Of a stretch of 64,000 bases of DNA, positions 15,352 through 25,066 are shown piece after piece (position 1 is the stretch's first letter; each line of letters begins with the position of its first letter). Below the pieces are notes generated by a model that searched no databases, was not told the DNA's origin, and saw only the letters and a list, made by a program, of their open reading frames with translations. The translations under genes and the position numbers were made by a program. Location of the stretch: contig JAAEPF010000025.1 in NCBI GenBank assembly GCA_024222295.1, positions 124,001-188,000 of the forward strand. The letters run 5' to 3'. The stretch comes from Actinomycetes bacterium (lineage in GTDB: Bacteria > Actinomycetota > Acidimicrobiia > Acidimicrobiales > Microtrichaceae).

Positions 15352-18300
15352 GACCCCTCCTCCTGCTCGTCGCCCGGTTGGTCCTCGGCCGACGCCCAGT
15401 CGTCGAGGCTGGAGGACCCTTCGAGCACCACGATGGGCTCGTCCGGCCTCGCCACCGTGCGGCGCCTGGTGGGAGTGGGCAGGGAGTTGCGGCGGCTGGC
15501 CACCCACACGAATCCGACCAGCAGCAACAGCTGCAAGGCCTGCAACCCGCGGGTGCTGATCGGCGGCGACCAACGAAGCGATGCCTCGCCACCCCCGTCG
15601 ACCGCGAACTTCTGGCCCCAGTCGAACAGCTTGTCGCGCTCTGCCTTGCCCGCGGGCGTGCTGAGCGACCACCCGGGGTCGCCGGTCACCGCCTGGGCGA
15701 CCGTGGAGTTGTCGGGCACGTCGCCGGAGAACGCGGTACCGAATCCCTCTCCAAGCACGGCGGGAGGCGCCTCGCCCGGCTCCGGCGCCTCGGTGATGTC
15801 TGATCGCGGCGGCCAGGCGGCATTGATCTCGAAGAGGTCCACACCGGGGCCCACGAGTATGCGCCGAAGGTCGAGTTGCTCCTCGAGAGCGTCGACCACG
15901 CCTCTGGGCATGGGCACCTCGGAAGCGGCGAAAGGCTCCGGGGCCGGGCGGTCCACGACGATCACGTAGCGGATGGCCATGGGTGAGATGCCCCGGCCAA
16001 GGCGCGCCGTGCGCCCCTCGAGGGCGTCGGTGAGCGCCTTGGCGACGGCCTCCACCGACGATCCGCCATCGAGGCGCCAACGCTGCGACATCACCGGGTC
16101 GAGTCCTTCGGACATGCCGATGTTGACGCCGGGAACGGAGTCGAGCGCCCAGCCCGACAGGGGCAGAACGTCGGGATCGCCGATCCAGAGGGTGCGGTAG
16201 TCGTCGCCGCTGTCCACCACCGACAACGCCCGTTCGAAGTCTCCGTCGGCCAGGTACCAGCGGCCCTGGGTGACCGCCACGAGCTGTGGCAGCAATCCGA
16301 GCACCAGCGCGCCGACGCCGAGGAAGCTGAGGACCTGGCGCATGCCGAAGTCGGCGCGCACCACATCCTGTTCGAACGCGAGCGGGGCCATCGCGATGCT
16401 GACCGCCATGCCGAGAGCCACGGGCACGAGGAACACCTCCACCCCGGCGCCGGCCAGCAGGTCGGAGCGGCCGGCCAGTACCGCGGCGCCGAGTCCCGCG
16501 ACGATTGCGATCCAGCCGCCGGCCGCCCAGCCGAGACGCCACTTCTTGCCCGTGAACAACGGCACTGCCGCCGCTGCAACCAGTCCCCAGCCGAACACAC
16601 CCATCTGCACCGGGCCGATCGAGCCGGTGAGCATGTCGGCCGCCGAAGGCACCGGCGCGCGGCCTTCCCACAGCCCGGTCAGCGTGGCGGCGTCTCCGCT
16701 GCGCACTGCTGCCAGCAGCCACGGAAGGTTGAGCAGTGCCGCACCGACCAGGCCCACCGCTGCGCCGCCGATTGCGATGGACGCACGGGAGGCCTGTCCT
16801 GCCAGCCCCGGGCCGATGACCACTGCGATGGCAGCCACGACCACGACCACGGCGGCAAGCGGGCTGACTGCGGCAACGATCCCGATCATCAGTGACGTGC
16901 CCGCCCAGTGTCGCCAACGCGGCGCTGCACGATGGCCCTCGGCCGGGATCGGCTCGAGGCCTGCATGGCGGGCGATGCGACGCAGCAGCCACGGCGCCGC
17001 GGCGTAGGCCACCAGGGCCTGCAACCGTGCCTCACCGACCGCGTTGAGGATGATCGGCGACAGGCCGTACACGGCGAGAGCCGCCGAGCGGGCCCGCATC
17101 GAGGTGCCCCGGGGCAGCAGCCGCCATGCCCCGACGGGACCGAGGATGAGCGGGGCGAGCAACAGCACCCGGCGCGCGGCGCCCGCGGAGAAGAGGAGCA
17201 CTGTGCCGAGTGCGCCGAGGCCACCGATGGCGCCCGGCGGCACAGCGGGTTCTCCGAGGCCGGAGGCCCGCCAGCCGGTGAACCACTCGGAGAACAGCGA
17301 GCCGACCGAGTCACCCATCGACGTGAACTCGCGCATCGACGGAAGCACCCCGAACCACAGCGATCGTGCGCCGAAGGCCAACAGCAGCGGGACCACGACG
17401 GCGACGGCCACGGCGACGCTCGACTGGGTGTCGATGGAGGTGGCGTCACGAAGCTTCGCCCTGCCCGCCCGCGTGGCTGCCACGACCCGGTTCTCGGTGG
17501 TGCGCTCGCCGAACAGCGCCCGCATGCGGTTGCTGCCGGACCGCTGCAGCTTCGCCCAGTCTGCCTCCCGCGAACGGCGGAACGGCTTGCGCCGGCGACG
17601 GGCCTTGTGGATCTGCAATGGGTGCACGAGCACCCACAGCCAGGTGGCGAGGATGTCGACCGCGGTGCGGCCACGACCGATGATGACCGTGGCGACGAGC
17701 TCCACCAGCGACGTGATGAAGGCGGCTGGGATGACGCGCACCAGTGCGCCACCGCTGTGGTTGGCCAGCGTCATACGGGCCTGGTGGCGCAACTCCAGGC
17801 GGTCGCGGGCATCGACGGGGCGGCGCGACTCGAAGTCACCGCGGTGGCCTACCGCGGCGCGGTGACAGAACTGTACGGCCGCGCCGGCCAGGTGGGCCTT
17901 CCAGCACAGGTCCACGTCTTCGCCGAAGAACCCGATCGCGTCACTGAACCCGCCGATCGTGTCGAACAGGTCCGCTCGCACCAGCATGCACGCGTCGGAA
18001 ACCGCGAACACCGGGCGCGAGATGTCGTGCTGTGACTGGTCGAGCTCACCGGGGTCGACCAGCTCGCGGGGCGCACCGAAACGGTCCACGGCCACGCCGA
18101 CCGAGCGCAGCTCGTCGGGGCGGTCCCAGTCGAGCAGCTTGGGTCCGACCACGCCTGCGTTGGAGCGAAAGGCCTCGGCAACGAGCTGGGTAACCGCGTC
18201 GGGGGCCAGCTTCACGTCGTCGTGGCACACGAGCAGGAAGGGCGCGCCCTTCACCGACGCCGCTGCCTCGTTGACCGCGGCAGAGAAGCCCTCGTCAGCC

Positions 18301-18809
18301 TCGATGCGCTTCACGAAGGCGTGGGGAGACACGTCGGCAACGATGGGCGCCGGGTCGATCGAGCCGCCGTTGTCGACCACCAGCACCTCGAGCTGTGGGT
18401 AGTCCTGGGACTCCAGGGAGGCGACCGTCTCCACGAAGCGAGCGCCGGGATCCTTGGTGACCACCACAGCCACCACCGGCGGAGCGCCGAAGCCGCTCAC
18501 GACCTCTACCGCTTCCTCGGCGTCGTGGTCCTCTACATCGGGGCCGTGCGCGAGCCACTCGGCCGCCGACTCCTCTTCAGGCCACTCGGTGTCGGGTGCT
18601 TCGCCCTCGGGGCCGTCGTCGGGATCGCTTCGGATCTGAGCCTCGTCGAATGACCCTTCAGCCCGGCCGGGCGGCAGCTCGGCGTCGGCAGGCAGGCCAG
18701 TGTCCGGTTGCTCGGAATCGGGCGCGGGGCTGTCGGGGGGAATCGGGGGCTCCTCGTCGTGGAGGGTCAGGGGTGCACGATGCTTGGCGCAACTGCACCT
18801 GGGTGCCAC
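15348..18809 (-). CDS. giant GT2 glycosyltransferase with polytopic membrane region
   Basis: A 1153-residue protein in three parts. Residues 1-110 are an acidic, Pro-rich low-complexity region. Residues 112-370 form a GT2 domain with VVAVVVTKDPG, VLVVDNGGS (143-150), a CHDD metal-site region (195-198) and GEDVDLCWK (296-304), resembling rhamnosyl- and galactofuranosyl-type GT2 enzymes. The remaining 780 residues hold many membrane segments and a C-terminal extracytoplasmic domain before a last helix. Actinobacterial homologues occur next to DUF5719 genes and are presumed to act in cell-envelope glycan assembly; the sugar is unknown. The exact start is uncertain, since no ribosome-binding site precedes GTG 18809; a TAGCAT lies about 18 bases upstream. 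Confidence 0.85.
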   Translation of the reverse strand: MAPRCSCAKHRAPLTLHDEEPPIPPDSPAPDSEQPDTGLPADAELPPGRAEGSFDEAQIRSDPDDGPEGEAPDTEWPEEESAAEWLAHGPDVEDHDAEEAVEVVSGFGAPPVVAVVVTKDPGARFVETVASLESQDYPQLEVLVVDNGGSIDPAPIVADVSPHAFVKRIEADEGFSAAVNEAAASVKGAPFLLVCHDDVKLAPDAVTQLVAEAFRSNAGVVGPKLLDWDRPDELRSVGVAVDRFGAPRELVDPGELDQSQHDISRPVFAVSDACMLVRADLFDTIGGFSDAIGFFGEDVDLCWKAHLAGAAVQFCHRAAVGHRGDFESRRPVDARDRLELRHQARMTLANHSGGALVRVIPAAFITSLVELVATVIIGRGRTAVDILATWLWVLVHPLQIHKARRRRKPFRRSREADWAKLQRSGSNRMRALFGERTTENRVVAATRAGRAKLRDATSIDTQSSVAVAVAVVVPLLLAFGARSLWFGVLPSMREFTSMGDSVGSLFSEWFTGWRASGLGEPAVPPGAIGGLGALGTVLLFSAGAARRVLLLAPLILGPVGAWRLLPRGTSMRARSAALAVYGLSPIILNAVGEARLQALVAYAAAPWLLRRIARHAGLEPIPAEGHRAAPRWRHWAGTSLMIGIVAAVSPLAAVVVVVAAIAVVIGPGLAGQASRASIAIGGAAVGLVGAALLNLPWLLAAVRSGDAATLTGLWEGRAPVPSAADMLTGSIGPVQMGVFGWGLVAAAAVPLFTGKKWRLGWAAGGWIAIVAGLGAAVLAGRSDLLAGAGVEVFLVPVALGMAVSIAMAPLAFEQDVVRADFGMRQVLSFLGVGALVLGLLPQLVAVTQGRWYLADGDFERALSVVDSGDDYRTLWIGDPDVLPLSGWALDSVPGVNIGMSEGLDPVMSQRWRLDGGSSVEAVAKALTDALEGRTARLGRGISPMAIRYVIVVDRPAPEPFAASEVPMPRGVVDALEEQLDLRRILVGPGVDLFEINAAWPPRSDITEAPEPGEAPPAVLGEGFGTAFSGDVPDNSTVAQAVTGDPGWSLSTPAGKAERDKLFDWGQKFAVDGGGEASLRWSPPISTRGLQALQLLLLVGFVWVASRRNSLPTPTRRRTVARPDEPIVVLEGSSSLDDWASAEDQPGDEQEEGS

Positions 18810-18882
18810 TGTCGCACGGCGGTCCCGATGCTACCGCCTCGACCCTGGTCGGCTCGTGACGTGAAGGCCCCCGGGGTGGCCG

Positions 18883-18888
18883 TAAGGT
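18883..18888 (+). promoter_or_regulatory. leaderless -10 box for the GDP-sugar reductase gene
   Basis: TAAGGT, seven bases before ATG 18896. Confidence 0.5.
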
Positions 18889-18895
18889 TGGGGCG

Positions 18896-19798
18896 ATGCG
18901 AGCCCTGATCACCGGCGCCGGCGGGTTCGTGGGCGCCCATCTGCAACGTCACCTGGAGGACTCCGGCGACGATCCCCTGCCCACGGACCGCTCCACCGAC
19001 GGCCTCGACATTCTCGATGCTCCTGCCCTGCTCGAGCGCTTCCGCAAGGTCACACCCGATGTGGTGTACCACCTCGCCGGCGCATCGGATGTGGGGGGCA
19101 GCTGGGAGACCCCACAGATCACATTCAGGGCCAACGCCGAAGGCACCCTCAACGTGCTTTGGGCGGCTCGCGAAGCCGGCGTGGAGCGGGTGCTCACGGT
19201 CGGTTCGGCCGACGTGTACGGCAAGGTGAGTCCAGACGAGCTCCCCCTCACCGAAACCAGTCCCCTGCGACCCACCAGCCCCTATGCGGCTTCCAAGGTG
19301 GCGGCCGAGGCGGTGGCCGAGCAGGCCTTCCTGGGGTTCGGCCAGCAGGCCGTGAGGGCCCGGCCGTTCAACCACCTGGGCCCGGGCCAGAGCACCCGGT
19401 TCGTGGCGCCGGCGCTGGCGGAGCGAATCGCCCGCAACGAACGCGACGGCGAGACCAGGCTGGCGGTGGGCAACCTCAGCTCCAAGCGTGACTTCACCGA
19501 CGTGCGCGACGTGGTCAGGGCCTACCGCTTGCTCATGGTCGACGGCGCAGCGGGTGAGATCTACAACGTCTGCTCGGGCAGCGCGATCGCAGTCGAGGAC
19601 CTGGCCGAATCACTGATCGAGCTGAGCACCCTCGACCAGGAGCTGGTGGCGGACCCGGCGCTGCAGCGCCCGGTCGACATCCCCGTGTTGCTGGGCGACT
19701 CGGACAGGTTGCGCAAGGCGACGGGTTGGGCCCCCCAGGTACCCCTGGAGACAACACTTGCAGACCTGCTCGACGACATGCGCCAACGGGTGGCCTGA
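18896..19798 (+). CDS. GDP-4-keto-6-deoxy-mannose reductase-like epimerase/dehydratase
   Basis: A 300-residue extended SDR. It has the NAD(P) motif GAGGFVG (7-13), catalytic Ser near residue 104 in TVGSADVYG, and Tyr130/Lys134 in YAASK. The residues RPFNHLGPGQ and the overall length resemble GDP-6-deoxy-4-keto-D-mannose reductases (Rmd), which make GDP-D-rhamnose. The gene is 0.6 kb from gmd, whose product would be the substrate; Fcl at 32.4 kb uses the same intermediate to make GDP-L-fucose. Substrate assignment rests on family resemblance and neighbours, and a dTDP-sugar or other NDP-sugar reductase remains possible. Confidence 0.78.
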   Translation: MRALITGAGGFVGAHLQRHLEDSGDDPLPTDRSTDGLDILDAPALLERFRKVTPDVVYHLAGASDVGGSWETPQITFRANAEGTLNVLWAAREAGVERVLTVGSADVYGKVSPDELPLTETSPLRPTSPYAASKVAAEAVAEQAFLGFGQQAVRARPFNHLGPGQSTRFVAPALAERIARNERDGETRLAVGNLSSKRDFTDVRDVVRAYRLLMVDGAAGEIYNVCSGSAIAVEDLAESLIELSTLDQELVADPALQRPVDIPVLLGDSDRLRKATGWAPQVPLETTLADLLDDMRQRVA

Positions 19799-19829
19799 GA
19801 CCAACTCCCCCGAAGCGCCCGAAGCCGGC

Positions 19830-20309
19830 TCAGCCGTCCAGGTGTGTTGAAGCCGTGCGTTGCACCAGGCCCTCGAGACGGGCGCGTTCCAGTGGATCGG
19901 CTGTGACGTCGAGCTCGGCGGCCAGGTCGGTCCGCCACCGTGCCAGCACCTTGCGTGCAACCTTGCGGGGCGCGCCTTCCAGCCAGGTCAGGTCTCGCTG
20001 CAGGAGCGCTTCGAGCATCTCGGCGTGTGTGTAGCGGGCGACCGCGAGCGGCAACCGATCGGCCTTCGCCGTGGGGTAGTCGGTGTCCTCGACCAGCTGT
20101 GCAGGCTCCAGGTCGAACAGGCCCGCCAGCAGTGCCACCGTGCGCTCCCCGGGCACACTGCGGCCCGACTCGAGGTTGGACAGTGCAACACGCGATATCG
20201 CCACCCGTTGGGCCAGCTGCTGCTGGGTCAGTGCGCGGGTGCTGCGCAGCCGCGCGATGCGCCTGCCGAGCGGTTCTGAGGGGGCGGGGCCTGTTACGGA
20301 GGATTCCAT
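19830..20309 (-). CDS. XRE-family transcriptional regulator
   Basis: A 159-residue protein with an N-terminal helix-turn-helix of the Cro/CI type (about residues 14-70: LGRRIARLRSTRALTQQQLA, then VAISRVALSNLESGRSVP). The C-terminal part (80-159) is helical with no recognised sensor domain. ATG 20309 is chosen because upstream residues of the longer frame look non-coding. It lies between the two GDP-deoxysugar genes and is divergent from gmd across a 113-base gap that contains a short inverted repeat, so regulation of gmd and of itself is a natural guess but unproven. Confidence 0.82.
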   Translation of the reverse strand: MESSVTGPAPSEPLGRRIARLRSTRALTQQQLAQRVAISRVALSNLESGRSVPGERTVALLAGLFDLEPAQLVEDTDYPTAKADRLPLAVARYTHAEMLEALLQRDLTWLEGAPRKVARKVLARWRTDLAAELDVTADPLERARLEGLVQRTASTHLDG

Positions 20310-20372
20310 CGGTTCGGGGGGGTTTCCGGCGCTGAATGGGAAATCGGTGTGGCCGGAGGGGATTCTGTGGCG

Positions 20373-20389
20373 TGCCAACCCAGTTGGCA
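20373..20389. promoter_or_regulatory. inverted repeat, possible operator between XRE gene and gmd
   Basis: TGCCAAC, a CCA spacer and GTTGGCA form a perfect 7-bp inverted repeat in the divergent gap, 33 bases before the gmd start. Arms this short arise by chance in a window of this size, so only the position next to a regulator gene makes it worth noting. Confidence 0.35.
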
Positions 20390-20413
20390 GACATCCGCAG
20401 GCCCACAGGGTAG

Positions 20414-21403
<990 letters not shown>

Positions 21404-21441
21404 CCGGTCGTGCACGCAACCAGCACCGTCGGAGCGTTCCG

Positions 21442-22410
21442 TTGATCACCGTGCTCGCCGGCGGTGTCGGCGCCGCCAAGTTCCTGGCGGGCCTGGTCGA
21501 GGACGTCGGCCCCGGCAACGTCACAGCTGTCGTCAACGTTGCCGACGACACGGCCGTTCACGGCCTGCACGTGAGCCCGGACCTGGACAGCTGCACCTAC
21601 ACGCTCGCCGCAGCCAACGACACCGAGCGGGGCTGGGGACTACGGGGCGAGACATGGCAGGCGATGGACCAGCTCCGCACATATGCGGAGGCCAACGACG
21701 TCACGACGGGCGATGCGGCCGCGTGGTTCAGCCTCGGTGACCGCGACCTGGGCACCCACCTCTACCGCACATCGCGTCTCGGAGCGGGCAACCCACTCTC
21801 GGCGGTCACCGCCGAGATCATCCGCGGCTGGGGACTGTCGACACGCCTGCTGCCGGTCACCGACGACCCCCTGCGCACGAGGGTTCGCACCACCGATGGC
21901 CGCGAACTCGCGTTCCAGGAGTACTTCGTGCGCGAACGCCACGACGTCGAGGTGGAGTCGGTGGCGGTCAACGGCATCGAAGCAGCCCGGCCCGCCCCCG
22001 GGGTCATCGAGGCCATCGAGTCGGCTGACGCCGTGGTGATCGCACCCTCCAATCCGGTGGTGTCGATCGAGCCGGTGCTGGCGGTGCCCGGTGTGCGCGA
22101 GGCGGTGTCGGCGATGCGCGACCGCGTGGTGGCGATCAGCCCCATCGTGGGAGGAGCCGCGCTGAAGGGTCCCGCCGACCGCCTGCTGCGCGACCTGGGC
22201 CACGAACCCTCGGTGGCTGGCATCGCCAGGTGGTACGAACCGGTGGCCGCGACGTTGGTGATCGACCTGGAGGACCAGGACCACGCCGATGCCGTGCGCG
22301 CAGCCGGGGTCGACTGCGTGGTGACCGACACGATAATGCGCAACGCGGAGGTGTCGGCCGACCTCGCCGCGACCGCGATCGCAGCAGCCACCGCCAGGGC
22401 CGACAGCTGA
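21442..22410 (+). CDS. cofD: 2-phospho-L-lactate transferase (coenzyme F420 biosynthesis)
   Basis: A 322-residue CofD/FbiA protein, which transfers the phospholactyl or phosphoenolpyruvyl moiety from its GDP- or GTP-linked donor to the deazaflavin Fo. It has the N-terminal LAGGVGAAK (about 5-13), VNVADD, TYTLA, the WFSLGDRDLGTHL block, TDDPLRTRV, and SNPVVSIEPVLAVPG near the middle. It starts at TTG 21442, seven bases after a GGAG ribosome-binding site; the longer frame upstream overlaps the end of gmd and is not credible. The stop overlaps the cofE start (TGATG), so the two are coupled. Confidence 0.92.
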   Translation: MITVLAGGVGAAKFLAGLVEDVGPGNVTAVVNVADDTAVHGLHVSPDLDSCTYTLAAANDTERGWGLRGETWQAMDQLRTYAEANDVTTGDAAAWFSLGDRDLGTHLYRTSRLGAGNPLSAVTAEIIRGWGLSTRLLPVTDDPLRTRVRTTDGRELAFQEYFVRERHDVEVESVAVNGIEAARPAPGVIEAIESADAVVIAPSNPVVSIEPVLAVPGVREAVSAMRDRVVAISPIVGGAALKGPADRLLRDLGHEPSVAGIARWYEPVAATLVIDLEDQDHADAVRAAGVDCVVTDTIMRNAEVSADLAATAIAAATARADS

Positions 22411-23132
22411 TGGCGTCGCTCGAGGTCTTCGGCATCGACGGCATCGCCGAGGTGACCCGCGGCAGCGACCTGGCTGCGATGATCGGCACCGCCGCAGCGG
22501 CGGCCAACCCGCTGGCAGACGGTGACGTGGTGGTCGTGACCCAGAAAGTGGTGTCGAAGGCCGAGGGAGCGATGGCGGAGGTTGACCCGGATGACCCGCT
22601 CAGCCACAAGCCGCTGGTCGAGTCACAATCAGTGCGGATCCTGCGTCGCCGGGGCGACCTGATCATCTCGGAGACCGAGCACGGCTTCGTGTGCGCCAAC
22701 GCCGGCATCGACCTCTCCAACGTGGCCCGGGGCGAAGCCGCCCTGTTGCCCGAGGATCCCGACCGCTCCGCCCGCCGCATCCGCGACGGCCTTCGTGGCG
22801 TCTGCGGCGTCGACGTGGCGGTGATCGTGTCCGACACGTTCGGTCGCCCGTGGAGGCGTGGCGTGACCGACGTGGCCATCGGCTGCGCCGGAATCCGCGC
22901 TGTGGTCGACCTGCGCGGCACCCATGATGCCTACGGCCGCGAGTTGCAGGTGACAGAGGTGGCAGTGGTCGACGAGATCGCCGCTGCGGCGGAGCTGGTG
23001 ATGGGCAAGTCCGATGGCGTTCCCGCGGCAGTGGTCCGGGGGGTCGAATCCGGGTGGCTACTCGGGGCGGGCGAACGAAGTGGCGTGGTGAGCGACGTGG
23101 TCCGCTCCCCCGCCGAGGACCTATTCCGGTGA
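22410..23132 (+). CDS. cofE: coenzyme F420-0:L-glutamate ligase, single-domain
   Basis: A 240-residue CofE protein that adds glutamate residues to F420-0. Family motifs include VVVVTQKVVSKAEGA (about 41-54), ISETEHGFVCANAGID (about 88-103) and VIVSDTFGRPWRRG (about 136-149). The start is the ATG overlapping the cofD stop by one base. Most actinobacterial FbiB proteins are about 450 residues, with a C-terminal nitroreductase-like domain that reduces dehydro-F420-0; that domain is absent here, so the reductase step must be encoded elsewhere or the route differs. Confidence 0.92.
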   Translation: MASLEVFGIDGIAEVTRGSDLAAMIGTAAAAANPLADGDVVVVTQKVVSKAEGAMAEVDPDDPLSHKPLVESQSVRILRRRGDLIISETEHGFVCANAGIDLSNVARGEAALLPEDPDRSARRIRDGLRGVCGVDVAVIVSDTFGRPWRRGVTDVAIGCAGIRAVVDLRGTHDAYGRELQVTEVAVVDEIAAAAELVMGKSDGVPAAVVRGVESGWLLGAGERSGVVSDVVRSPAEDLFR

Positions 23133-23213
23133 CCACCGCGCGCGTGGCATCAGCGCCGTGACGACGCCCGACTCCACAGCACGCGTGGCTGGCCGATCAG
23201 CAGGCAACGCCGA

Positions 23214-23219
23214 TACCGT
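23214..23219 (+). promoter_or_regulatory. leaderless -10 box for the SDR gene at 23227
   Basis: TACCGT lies seven bases before ATG 23227 and supports that start over the GTG at 23158. Confidence 0.45.
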
Positions 23220-23226
23220 GCACCCA

Positions 23227-24108
23227 ATGGCCGCACTACCCATGGACGACCGCATCGTGGTGATCACGGGCGGCAACTCCGGGATCGGATTCGAGACCGC
23301 GCTCGCCCTCGCTTCGATGGGCGCTCACCTCGTGCTCGCCTGCCGGAATCCGGACAAGGCTTCAAGTGCCGTGGCCGAGCTGCGAACCCGCTCTGGCAAC
23401 GACTCCGTGGAGAACCGCCAGCTCGACCTCGGCGACCTCGAGTCGGTGCAGAAGTTCGTGCAGGACGTGTCCGACCTCGACCGCATCGACGTGCTGATCA
23501 ACAACGCGGGCCTCGTGCGTGATGAGCGTGACGAGACTGCACAGGGCTTCGAGATGGTGTTCGGCACGAACCACATGGGCCACTTCCTGCTGACCGACGG
23601 ACTGCTCGACCACCTCAGGGCGTCGTCGGCCGGTCGCATCGTCAACGTGGCCTCGTTCGGCCACACGGCGGCTTTCGGCGGGATCCAATGGTCGAAGATC
23701 CAGCGCTACACGGGCTTTCACGAGTGGCGGACCTACGGCGAGTCGAAGCTGGCCAACATCCTGCACGCCGAGGCGCTCGCGTCGCGTCTCGAGGGTTCCA
23801 ATATCGTGGCGCACTCGCTGCACCCCGGGTCGGTATACACCAACTTCGGTCGCGATGGTGACACCCGGGGTGTCACCGGGTGGCTGATGGACCTCGAGCT
23901 CGGACCAGTGCGCCAGAGCGTGCTCAAGACCCCCGCGCAGGGCGCGGCCACCTCGATCCACGTGGCCAGCTCGGCCGAGGCCGGTCGCTGCACCGGTCAG
24001 TACTGGAGCAACTCGAAGGTGAGCAGCACCGCACCCTGGAGTCGTCGCCGCGGTGATGCCGAGGAGCTCTGGCACAACTCCCGACGCCTGCTCGCCACCG
24101 TTCTCTGA
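23227..24108 (+). CDS. short-chain dehydrogenase/reductase (retinol-dehydrogenase-like)
   Basis: A 293-residue SDR with ITGGNSGIG near the N-terminus, the NNAG motif, a catalytic serine in NVASFGH and the YGESK active-site Tyr/Lys. The arrangement SKLANILHAEALASRL and HPGSVYTNFGR are typical of the WW-oxidoreductase/retinol-dehydrogenase-like branch. Substrate cannot be told from the sequence. I start it at ATG 23227 because of the upstream TACCGT and because residues from the alternative GTG 23158 look like untranslated DNA. It converges on the luciferase-like gene downstream. Confidence 0.85.
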   Translation: MAALPMDDRIVVITGGNSGIGFETALALASMGAHLVLACRNPDKASSAVAELRTRSGNDSVENRQLDLGDLESVQKFVQDVSDLDRIDVLINNAGLVRDERDETAQGFEMVFGTNHMGHFLLTDGLLDHLRASSAGRIVNVASFGHTAAFGGIQWSKIQRYTGFHEWRTYGESKLANILHAEALASRLEGSNIVAHSLHPGSVYTNFGRDGDTRGVTGWLMDLELGPVRQSVLKTPAQGAATSIHVASSAEAGRCTGQYWSNSKVSSTAPWSRRRGDAEELWHNSRRLLATVL

Positions 24109-24179
24109 GACCCCGGCGCCCCGCCGCTCCACACGACTACTCGAGCATTCCTCAGGGGCGGGCTGGATGGTGCGGGCGG

Positions 24180-25058
24180 TCAGTTGGTGATGTACGTGTC
24201 ACCGAACCAGGTGACGGACTCGACCTGGTGCTCCAGCGCCTCGGTGTCGCCCGGGCGGTAGAACCACGGCACGACCATGGCCTCGGTCACGCCCATCTCG
24301 GCCATTCGGCCGAACCCGGTCTCGTCGAACGCGTCTGTGCACAGCGCCTTGACCTCGAACGGTCCGCCGCTCGGAGTGGAGTGCAATGTGCCGAACTCCT
24401 CGCGCAAATCGGCGAGCTGCGGGATGACTCCGGCGACTTCATCGAGTGTGTTGGCAACCGAGACCCAGCCGTCACCCAGCCGGGCGGCGCGCTTCAGGCC
24501 CGGCCCGGACAACCCGCCCACGTAGATCGGAACCGGGTTCTGCGGCACGGGGCGGACCATCAGGCGGCCGAACTCGACATGCTTGCCGTGGTACTCGACC
24601 ATCTCGCCGGTCATCACCGCGCGAATCGCCGCGATTGCCTCATCGGTGCGCTTGCCGCGCGTCGACTTGTCCATGTGGAGCCATTCGAACTCCTCGGGGA
24701 TCCACGACAGGCCGATGCCGAGGCCGACTCGGCCGTCGGCCAGCGCAGCGGCCGATGACACTGTCTTGGCAACGAGCAATGGCTCGCGGATTCCGAGCTT
24801 GAGCACGTTGGTGAAGAACTTCACGCGCTCGGTGACCGCCGCCATGGCGGGGATCGCCACGAACGGGTCGAGGAAGGGTGTCTCCGGAGTCCAGAAGCGG
24901 CCACCATCGGTCGTGTAGGGGTAGTCGGCGGAGACGTCTTCGGGGAAGAACACCGACTCCGGCACCGCGATGGAAGTGAAGCCGGCCGCTTCGGCTGCCT
25001 GGGCCAGCGGCAGGAAGTGGTCGGCTGGGAGCATCGGTAGCGCGAGTGAGTAGTCCAT
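24180..25058 (-). CDS. luciferase-like (LLM class) probable F420-dependent oxidoreductase
   Basis: A 292-residue TIM-barrel protein of the LLM flavin-dependent family. Typical features are the N-terminal SLALPMLPADHFLPLAQAAE, LLVAKTVSSAAALADGRVGLGIGLSW (about 94-119), then GEMVEYHGKHVEF and PVPIYVGGLSGPGLKRAARLGDGWV. In actinobacteria most such proteins use F420, and cofD/cofE lie 2 kb away, so F420 dependence is likely but not proven. The reaction is unknown. It is eight bases downstream of an SDR gene on the same strand, forming a two-gene unit that a palindromic operator-like site precedes. Confidence 0.85.
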   Translation of the reverse strand: MDYSLALPMLPADHFLPLAQAAEAAGFTSIAVPESVFFPEDVSADYPYTTDGGRFWTPETPFLDPFVAIPAMAAVTERVKFFTNVLKLGIREPLLVAKTVSSAAALADGRVGLGIGLSWIPEEFEWLHMDKSTRGKRTDEAIAAIRAVMTGEMVEYHGKHVEFGRLMVRPVPQNPVPIYVGGLSGPGLKRAARLGDGWVSVANTLDEVAGVIPQLADLREEFGTLHSTPSGGPFEVKALCTDAFDETGFGRMAEMGVTEAMVVPWFYRPGDTEALEHQVESVTWFGDTYITN

Positions 25059-25066
25059 GACCTGCC

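Noticed and set aside
15352-16992. Extension of the DUF5719 frame to 1042 residues
   Set aside because: The added region is out of frame inside the GT2 gene and has shadow composition; the ATGA overlap and membrane anchor support the start at 15351.
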